Shown: in pieces, positions 1-4,378 of the stretch
Position numbering within the stretch: position 1 is the stretch's first letter
How the letters are laid out: each line of letters opens with the position of its first letter
Assembly (NCBI GenBank): GCA_002482685.1
Contig: DLGL01000103.1
Coordinates: 25,067 to 33,370 of the forward strand
Length of the DNA stretch: 8,304 bases
Origin: Bacteriovoracaceae bacterium UBA7695
GTDB lineage: Bacteria; Bdellovibrionota; Bacteriovoracia; Bacteriovoracales; Bacteriovoracaceae
Reading direction: 5' to 3'
Notes under the pieces: model-generated
Seen by the model: only the letters and a program-made list of their open reading frames with translations
Databases searched by the model: none
Told to the model about the DNA's origin: nothing
Made by a program: the position numbers and the translations under genes

Positions 1-1029
1 ATTATTGTAGCTGAGATCAAATCCCAGAAGCTTTCTGGCCGAATTTGAATGTGAAATTTTATTTGTGGCCAGGTCCATACTCCAAAGCCCCATACGGGCA
101 CCTTCCAGTGCAAAAGCGAGCCTTGCCTCACTCTCTTCAATTTTTTTTCTGGACTCAACGGTACTTGTAACATCAGAGATCGCCGCCAAAATTCCTTCGA
201 TATTACCCTGCCCATCTCTAACCGGTTCATAGACAAAGTTTAAGTAGAATTTTTTTTGTATTTTATCCGGCCCGGTGAAAAGGAATTTCACTTCGTTTCC
301 TACAAACCTCTCACCTGTTTGATAAACCTTATCCAAAAGAGCGATAAACCCCTGGGTAGCAGCATCAGGAATCGTTTCGAGGACTGTCTTTCCTATTTGT
401 TCTTTGCCACCAAGAAAATAACTAACATAACGACTGTTAGCAAAAACAAAGCGATGCTCACTTCCTTCCAGAAGGGCGATCGGATACGGCGCCTGAGCAA
501 AAACCGTTTTTAGTTTTAACTGTTCTGCCTTGAGAGCATCTTCGGCTTTTTTTCTTCCGGTTGTTTCCACAACAGCGCAATAGAGGCCTTCAATTTTTCC
601 TGTGTCTGAAAGGAGTGGGCTGTAGGAAAATGTAAAATAAGTCTCCTCTTCACTTCCATGGCGGTTCATGATGAGCTTCAGATCTTCAAGATAGACGGCT
701 TCGCCCCGGTCAACCGAGAGGACTAGTGGCTCAATATCTTTCCAGATGTCAGACCAAACGTTAGGAAATTTATCTCCGAAGGCCCTGGGATGCTTTTGAC
801 CCAGGATCACAGCATAGGAATCGTTGTAAAAAAGATGCCGTTCTTTTCCCCACGAAATAAACATGGGAAGTTTCGATCCAACAACTATGCTGATAGCTGT
901 CTTAAGCTCACGGCTCCATGAATCAACCGGACCCAAGGGATGAGTGTTCCAATTGATTTTTCTGGCAAGCTCGCCGATTTGAGATTTTCCAAAAAAAAAT
1001 AATAGGTCTTTTGAGTGAGAATCTGTCAT
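1..1029 (-). CDS. Multi-PAS sensor protein, probably a histidine kinase (N-terminal part, runs off the window)
   Basis: The minus strand is open for 343 codons from an ATG at 1029 to the window edge, with no stop. The first domain (about residues 25-160) is the PAS-like sensor found at the start of many hybrid kinases: it has a NW..HPLGP..SW start, PMFISWG, YND.Y..ILG.KHP and EETYFTFSYSP. A second PAS domain (about 170-297) includes FAQAPYPIALLEG and ends in a typical ILAAISDVT strand. A third PAS begins near residue 298 (EESEARLAFALEGARMGLW) and is cut by the window edge. No signal peptide or membrane segment is visible, so this part should be cytoplasmic. The kinase, receiver or other output module lies beyond position 1; histidine kinase is inferred from family habit, and a cyclase output is possible. 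The start lacks a Shine-Dalgarno sequence but sits 6 bases after a TATAAC box. The sequence has a T9 run at codons 11-13. Confidence 0.9.
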   Translation of the reverse strand, partial: MTDSHSKDLLFFFGKSQIGELARKINWNTHPLGPVDSWSRELKTAISIVVGSKLPMFISWGKERHLFYNDSYAVILGQKHPRAFGDKFPNVWSDIWKDIEPLVLSVDRGEAVYLEDLKLIMNRHGSEEETYFTFSYSPLLSDTGKIEGLYCAVVETTGRKKAEDALKAEQLKLKTVFAQAPYPIALLEGSEHRFVFANSRYVSYFLGGKEQIGKTVLETIPDAATQGFIALLDKVYQTGERFVGNEVKFLFTGPDKIQKKFYLNFVYEPVRDGQGNIEGILAAISDVTSTVESRKKIEESEARLAFALEGARMGLWSMDLATNKISHSNSARKLLGFDLSYNN

Positions 1030-1035
1030 AAGAAA

Positions 1036-1063
1036 GTTATAGTCTTAAACGCCCCGTTAGCAA
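1036..1063 (-). promoter_or_regulatory. Candidate promoter of the minus-strand PAS gene, possibly leaderless
   Basis: Read on the minus strand, TTGCTA (4 of 6 to TTGACA) is followed after 16 bases by TATAAC (5 of 6 to TATAAT). Only 6 bases separate the -10 box from the ATG at 1029, so transcription would begin at or next to the start codon. This agrees with the absence of a Shine-Dalgarno sequence. The match is by eye. Confidence 0.45.
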
Positions 1064-1106
1064 ACAATTCCCCTCTTAAAGACTCATAAAGAATTTCTTA
1101 AAAAGT

Positions 1107-1123
1107 AACGCTTTAAGGGCGTT
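1107..1123. repeat. Short inverted repeat in the divergent intergenic region
   Basis: AACGC and GCGTT flank a 7-base spacer between the divergently transcribed PAS gene and lipoprotein gene. It has no following T run, so it is not a good terminator; it could be a binding site for a shared regulator or chance. The rest of the 1030-1239 intergenic stretch contains the two promoter candidates and an unremarkable C-rich tract near 1155-1161. Confidence 0.2.
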
Positions 1124-1180
1124 AACGTCGTGCTCCTCATAAGATTTCCTAAATCCCCCCCTATTTCTACGCACTCCTCA

Positions 1181-1209
1181 TTGGTTTGCAGCTCCGGGCC
1201 TGTGACAAT
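1181..1209 (+). promoter_or_regulatory. Candidate promoter of the lipoprotein gene
   Basis: TTGGTT at 1181-1186 is followed by a 17-base spacer and GACAAT at 1204-1209, which is preceded by TGT to make an extended -10 element. Transcription would start near 1216, about 24 bases before the ATG at 1240. If correct, it rules out the upstream in-frame ATG at 1186, which lies within the promoter. Confidence 0.4.
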
Positions 1210-1228
1210 TTCAGGGTGAAACTAAACC

Positions 1229-1234
1229 AGGAGG
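1229..1234 (+). promoter_or_regulatory. Shine-Dalgarno AGGAGG deciding the lipoprotein start
   Basis: A perfect AGGAGG lies 5 bases before the ATG at 1240. It selects this start over the in-frame ATG at 1186, which would also bury the lipoprotein signal peptide behind 18 extra residues. Confidence 0.85.
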
Positions 1235-1239
1235 ATCTG

Positions 1240-1503
1240 ATGAAAGTATTATTGATGACAACAGCCCTTATGATGACACTCGTTGCTTGTGACCAAAAAA
1301 GTCCCCGTGCCGAATTGACTGATCAGCGTATGGAGGCCAATAAGGAGTACCGTGAAGAGGTGGGAGAAACCACTGAAGAAATCAACGAGCAGCGAATGGA
1401 AGACACTAAGGAGCAACGTGAAGAGATAAACGAAGCTACCGAAGAAAGAAATGAAAAGCTAAATGAGGCCAATGAAGAATACAGAGAAGAAATAAGAGAC
1501 TAA
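1240..1503 (+). CDS. Small lipoprotein with five 11-residue charged helical repeats
   Basis: The protein is 87 residues from the ATG chosen by its AGGAGG site. Residues 1-16 form a short lipoprotein signal peptide ending in the lipobox LVAC, so Cys17 should be lipidated. Asp18 at the +2 position would favour inner-membrane retention under the E. coli Lol rule, but that rule may not hold in this organism. After a short linker, residues 31-85 are five consecutive 11-residue units, roughly [MNG]-E-x-[TN]-[KE]-E-x-[RN]-E-x-x with V, R, I, L, I in the last position. This predicts a long, very charged, single alpha helix or hendecad coiled coil facing the periplasm or the surface. No enzyme motif is present. 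It resembles in general style the small alpha-helical lipoproteins that tether or space the envelope (Lpp-like), but I see no Lpp homology and no C-terminal Lys. The gene appears monocistronic, with its own promoter and a downstream hairpin. Confidence 0.88.
   Translation: MKVLLMTTALMMTLVACDQKSPRAELTDQRMEANKEYREEVGETTEEINEQRMEDTKEQREEINEATEERNEKLNEANEEYREEIRD
1330..1494 (+). repeat. Five tandem 33-base units (11-residue repeats) inside the lipoprotein
   Basis: The units encode MEANKEYREEV, GETTEEINEQR, MEDTKEQREEI, NEATEERNEKL and NEANEEYREEI. Units 1, 3 and 5 resemble each other most, giving a superimposed 22-residue period. The DNA has diverged more than the protein, so this is an old expansion held by selection on the helix rather than a fresh tandem duplication. 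Confidence 0.85.
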
Positions 1504-1512
1504 TCTCCTATC

Positions 1513-1538
1513 AGTTGCGGGTCCTGAGGCCCGCAACT
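1513..1538 (+). terminator. Hairpin after the lipoprotein gene, probable terminator
   Basis: A perfect 9-base-pair stem, AGTTGCGGG against CCCGCAACT, encloses an 8-base loop starting 9 bases after the stop codon. The position fits an intrinsic terminator, but no T run follows, so it may be a weak terminator or an mRNA 3'-end stabiliser. Confidence 0.55.
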
Positions 1539-1543
1539 ATCTA

Positions 1544-1573
1544 TTGCCAGAGTTCTTCGTGGGACGCTAAATT
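1544..1573 (+). promoter_or_regulatory. Candidate promoter of the acidic 96-residue protein gene
   Basis: TTGCCA (5 of 6) at 1544-1549 and TAAATT (4 of 6) at 1568-1573 are 18 bases apart, just after the hairpin and about 26 bases before the ATG at 1600. The -10 match is mediocre, so this is tentative. Confidence 0.3.
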
Positions 1574-1599
1574 AACAAAAATTTAAAAAGGACACTCCC

Positions 1600-1890
1600 A
1601 TGAGCGAAATACTCAAGCAGCAAATTATGGATTACCTCCAGGAATCAGATTCTGAACTAAAAATTGCTCCCAATCTTGATCTTCCTCAATTAGTGGATGT
1701 TCTAATCGATAAGGCCAATGATGCTGAACTTGAATACGCTATTCTAAGTTACGCTTACTCAAACACCGTACCAGTTGAAAACTTTGAAGGCTTTCGTGAA
1801 GAAGTGATCTCCCGATTGGAAGCTCTGGCAGAAGGTGAAGAAGCTGCTGATGATTTTATGGACACAATTGCTGAAAAATACCTCAAATGA
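1600..1890 (+). CDS. Acidic small cytoplasmic protein of unknown function
   Basis: This encodes 96 residues from an ATG preceded by AAGGA at 1588-1592 with a 7-base gap. I do not recognise the family. The protein has no signal peptide, membrane segment or cysteine. It is strongly acidic, with Asp plus Glu far outnumbering Lys plus Arg, and reads as a helical bundle: an N-terminal helix (about 1-16), amphipathic helices near 28-53, and a C-terminal acidic helix (about 64-96, including LEALAEGEEAADDF). Such composition suits a small protein-binding or adaptor domain, but that is only composition. It has its own ribosome site and a possible promoter, and is followed with a 4-base gap by the convergent secreted-protein gene, so no shared operon is implied. 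Confidence 0.75.
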   Translation: MSEILKQQIMDYLQESDSELKIAPNLDLPQLVDVLIDKANDAELEYAILSYAYSNTVPVENFEGFREEVISRLEALAEGEEAADDFMDTIAEKYLK

Positions 1891-1894
1891 AGAA

Positions 1895-2215
1895 TTAACG
1901 TCTGGAAACACAAACCAGATCTTCATCATCGTCAAAAGATCCAGTGATTTTTCCTGCTTTCTCACTGATTTCCATAAATACACCGTTTTGATTTCTAAAT
2001 GAATAAACATCAAGAGACGGATAGCTTTCAAAAGATTCAAATGTGACACTTGTGAATTTTTCAACTGAGATTAATTTCTTATCGTAGACACTAACTGTTT
2101 TAGATTTCTGATCCACAACATATCTCAAACCGGTTGAAGTAGAGAGGCACTCAAATCCACTAGCAAAAGAATTAAACGAGATTAAAGCGATAGCAGTTAT
2201 GAGCATTGATTTCAT
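1895..2215 (-). CDS. Small secreted protein of unknown function with two cysteines
   Basis: The gene encodes 106 residues from an ATG at 2215, with AGGGG 5 bases upstream. Residues 1-18 are a typical Sec signal peptide (Lys2, a hydrophobic core MLITAIALI, then SFA before the predicted cut), leaving a mature chain of about 88 residues. Only two cysteines remain in the mature part, Cys23 near its start and Cys102 near its end, well placed to form a disulfide that closes the chain. Alternating hydrophobic stretches (LRYVVDQ, KTVSVYD, SVTFESF, GVFMEIS) suggest a small beta-rich fold. I recognise no family. A periplasmic or secreted location is inferred. The ribosome site could be masked by an upstream complementary sequence (2242-2248). 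The gene ends 4 bases from the end of the convergent acidic-protein gene. Confidence 0.8.
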   Translation of the reverse strand: MKSMLITAIALISFNSFASGFECLSTSTGLRYVVDQKSKTVSVYDKKLISVEKFTSVTFESFESYPSLDVYSFRNQNGVFMEISEKAGKITGSFDDDEDLVCVSRR

Positions 2216-2218
2216 GGG

Positions 2219-2248
2219 ATCCCCTGATGGTTATGTGTAAAAGGGGAT
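2219..2248 (-). promoter_or_regulatory. Inverted repeat that could mask the Shine-Dalgarno of the secreted-protein gene
   Basis: On the minus strand ATCCCCT (2248-2242) and AGGGGAT (2225-2219) are perfect complements separated by 16 bases. The second arm contains the AGGGG ribosome site of the gene starting at 2215. If both arms are transcribed, the 7-base-pair stem would hide the ribosome site. It could instead be a DNA operator or chance. No convincing promoter for this gene was found, so the transcript start is unknown. Confidence 0.4.
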
Positions 2249-2349
2249 ATACCGATGAAAAGACCAATGAGCGTGTTAAGTTTTTTGGGATGGTAATTTT
2301 TATAGGCTCTAGGGAACAAGTCTGACTAGAATCGTCCGTCAAAAACCTC

Positions 2350-2377
2350 GTGCAATAAATCAACACTCCGTTACAAT
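2350..2377 (+). promoter_or_regulatory. Candidate promoter of the 66-residue protein gene, possibly leaderless
   Basis: TACAAT (5 of 6 to TATAAT) at 2372-2377 ends 7 bases before the ATG at 2385, so transcription would start at the initiation codon. A weak -35 candidate, GTGCAA, lies 16 bases upstream. The gene has no Shine-Dalgarno, which agrees with a leaderless mRNA. An alternative -10, TAGAAT at 2327-2332, lies further upstream without a good -35. Confidence 0.35.
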
Positions 2378-2384
2378 TAAATAT

Positions 2385-2585
2385 ATGACATACACGGACC
2401 TCCTCACCAAAAATGAATTTATTTCTGAATTCAGTAAAGCTCTAGACCTTGAATTAGAATCAGAGGGTGAAGCGGTTGATTTGCTTTGGGAAGCTTTTGA
2501 AAGCTTCCAGATCAATTCTCAGTTTTACGGCCTGACTCCCATCAAAGATTTCGTCATCAGGTACACCGCCGGCACTCACCTTTAG
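2385..2585 (+). CDS. Acidic 66-residue protein of unknown function ahead of the ABC pair
   Basis: This is a short open frame of 66 residues. It has no signal peptide, membrane segment or cysteine. The N-terminal two thirds is acidic and likely helical (residues 8-42, including DLELESEGEAVDLLWEAFESF). The rest ends in a short beta-like IKDFVIRY stretch. I recognise no family. An acyl-carrier-like fold was considered, but the Asp-Ser-Leu attachment motif is absent. There is no Shine-Dalgarno, only a -10-like box 7 bases before the ATG. The stop is 32 bases before the GTG of the first ABC gene, in the same direction, so it may be co-transcribed with it. Evidence that it is a gene is the sensible composition and position only. 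Confidence 0.55.
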   Translation: MTYTDLLTKNEFISEFSKALDLELESEGEAVDLLWEAFESFQINSQFYGLTPIKDFVIRYTAGTHL

Positions 2586-2617
2586 GTAGTCTTCCTGAAC
2601 CAAAAAAATTATCCTAA

Positions 2618-4378
2618 GTGACCATGGAAGCTCGATTCCCCTTTATCCATTTCATCTGGAGCCTTATCCGCAAGCGCCCCTGGCACTATGCAGGTGGTAT
2701 CCTCTCCGTCATCGTTCTTGACGCCGTCGACATGGTCCCTTCGCTTCTTATTAAAGAAGTGACCAATCAAGTTCAGAAGGCCCCTCAAGATGTGGACCTA
2801 ACCTACTATGCCGTATCACTTGCGGGTTGCTATCTACTCATTTCCATTCTCAGGATGGGCTGGCGATTTCTTCTTATCATCCCGTCCCGAAATATTGAAC
2901 GGGAACTTCGCCTCAGTGCCTACATGAAGCTTCTGAAGTCTGACTTTGCGGAAGTCTCTAAACTTAAAACTGGTGATGTGGTCAGCACACTTTCTCAAGA
3001 CCTCTCAAACCTAAGAATGTTTCTGGGTCCTGGAATCGTGGTTTTAATCGATTCTCTGGCCCTCTTTGTTTTTATTCCTTCAACCCTCTTCTACATTTTG
3101 GGTACAGGTGCCGTTTGGGTGCTCTTACCCTTTCTCATCATCATCGCAGTAGTTATGAAAGTTCAGAAACCTCTTGAGAAAGCCTTCGGTGAATCTTCCG
3201 ACACTCTCGGAAATTTATCTCAGTTTGTTTATGAGGAAGCTCAGGGCTCGAGGTTTTTTCGCGCCGAGGGACTGATTGAAGTGCGTAGGATAAGATATGA
3301 GCTGATCTTAAAAAGTCTTTTCGGAAAACAGCTCGAGATCTCACGTTTGGATTTGAATCTGGACGCAACACTGCAAACTGTTTTTCAATTAAGTTATCTC
3401 ATCGTTCTGACTCTTGCCTGGCAAGGTCATGGAGAAATGGCCCAGGGCCTTGGGGCTTTAACCGTTTCCCTTCAGCTTTTGGATAAACTTCTCTGGCCTC
3501 TCTTGAGTGTGGGTTACATCATGAACTTATATCAAGGGGCAGTCACGGCATGGAAGCGCCTTAAGCAGATTGAATCACTCTCAATGAAAACCCAGGGCAC
3601 TCAGAAAATTTCAGGCCCTCTCTCCCAAATCTTACTCAAAAATCTTGGTGCTAAAACTCCTGAGGGCAAAGAACTTCTCCGGAGTATCAATTTAAGTATT
3701 AAAAGTGGAGAGCACATTGCCATTGTCGGAACTATTGGAAGTGGGAAGACTGTTCTCCTTCAAACTCTGGCAGGGCTTTGGGAAGGACGCCACCTCACTT
3801 TTGATGAATTTCATTTCAATGATGTGAGCTACACTGATCTCAACCGCGAAACTCTTTGGAGTCAGCTCTCCTTTATTCCTCAAACTCCTCAGATTTTTAG
3901 TCGCTCATTAGCGATAAATATCTCTCCACAGCGGCACTTAGTTCATGACAACCTCATGGCCTCATTAGAAAAAGCAGATCTTGCTTCAGATGTTTCTTTA
4001 TTTCCAGAAGGACTCTCAACCCACATAGGGGAAAAAGGAATAAACCTCTCTGGCGGACAGAAGCAAAGAACACTAATTTCCCGCTCCTTTCATTCAGAGG
4101 CCAAACTCTTTCTTTGGGATGATGCCATCAGTGCACTTGATCCAAGAACCGAAAAAAAAATTATTCAGAATCTACGTCACCTTGATCCCAGTGCCATTTT
4201 AATTCTGGCCACGCACAGGCTGAGCTCGCTTAAAAACTTTGACCGCATTATTGTAATGGAACACGGTCAGATTGCAAGATCCGGAACCTTTGATGAAATC
4301 AAGCGCGACCACGCTCTCTTTGAGAGACTTCTGCAAGATGAGCAAGAGTCTCTGAAAAAGGAGGAGTCGTGGACTTAG
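2618..4378 (+). CDS. ABC exporter half-transporter, subunit with Asp in place of the catalytic Glu
   Basis: This 586-residue protein is a type I ABC exporter half, at the usual length. Six membrane helices lie at about residues 23-46, 62-88, 138-160, 161-182, 248-270 and 276-304, followed by the ATPase domain (about 335-575). Visible motifs are Walker A GTIGSGKT (371-378), Q-loop Gln422, canonical LSGGQ (477-481), Walker B LFLWDD (497-502), D-loop SALD and H-loop His533. The second Walker B acid is Asp502 where active exporters have Glu. The A-loop aromatic expected before Walker A also seems missing (Thr346). These changes match the degenerate-site subunit of heterodimeric exporters such as TM287/288 or MdlAB, and the next gene supplies the partner. 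The cargo is unknown. The start is uncertain: GTG 2618 or ATG 2624 are both possible and neither has a good ribosome site. Confidence 0.93.
   Translation: MTMEARFPFIHFIWSLIRKRPWHYAGGILSVIVLDAVDMVPSLLIKEVTNQVQKAPQDVDLTYYAVSLAGCYLLISILRMGWRFLLIIPSRNIERELRLSAYMKLLKSDFAEVSKLKTGDVVSTLSQDLSNLRMFLGPGIVVLIDSLALFVFIPSTLFYILGTGAVWVLLPFLIIIAVVMKVQKPLEKAFGESSDTLGNLSQFVYEEAQGSRFFRAEGLIEVRRIRYELILKSLFGKQLEISRLDLNLDATLQTVFQLSYLIVLTLAWQGHGEMAQGLGALTVSLQLLDKLLWPLLSVGYIMNLYQGAVTAWKRLKQIESLSMKTQGTQKISGPLSQILLKNLGAKTPEGKELLRSINLSIKSGEHIAIVGTIGSGKTVLLQTLAGLWEGRHLTFDEFHFNDVSYTDLNRETLWSQLSFIPQTPQIFSRSLAINISPQRHLVHDNLMASLEKADLASDVSLFPEGLSTHIGEKGINLSGGQKQRTLISRSFHSEAKLFLWDDAISALDPRTEKKIIQNLRHLDPSAILILATHRLSSLKNFDRIIVMEHGQIARSGTFDEIKRDHALFERLLQDEQESLKKEESWT
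4358..4364 (+). promoter_or_regulatory. Shine-Dalgarno AAGGAGG inside the end of the first ABC gene
   Basis: AAGGAGG sits 4 bases before the GTG at 4369, within the last codons of the upstream gene. It fixes the GTG start and suggests translational coupling of the two subunits at similar levels. Confidence 0.85.

Noticed and set aside
256..513. Plus-strand open frame of 85 codons
   Set aside because: It lies wholly antisense to the clear PAS-domain coding sequence of the minus strand, has no ribosome site and no recognisable content.
1186..1239. Upstream ATG extension of the lipoprotein
   Set aside because: It would place 18 residues before a clean lipoprotein signal peptide and overlaps the likely promoter, whereas ATG 1240 has a perfect AGGAGG.
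1759..2064. Minus-strand open frame of 101 codons
   Set aside because: It overlaps the ends of both convergent small genes in another frame, lacks a ribosome site, and has a less protein-like composition than either.
2172..2366. Minus-strand open frame of 64 codons upstream of the secreted-protein gene
   Set aside because: It overlaps the signal peptide codons of the secreted protein in another frame and has no supporting features.
2385..2585. Acyl-carrier-protein-like reading of the 66-residue orphan
   Set aside because: The length and acidity are suggestive, but the Asp-Ser-Leu phosphopantetheine site is absent.
3153..3371. Minus-strand open frame inside the first ABC gene
   Set aside because: Antisense shadow of a conserved exporter membrane domain.
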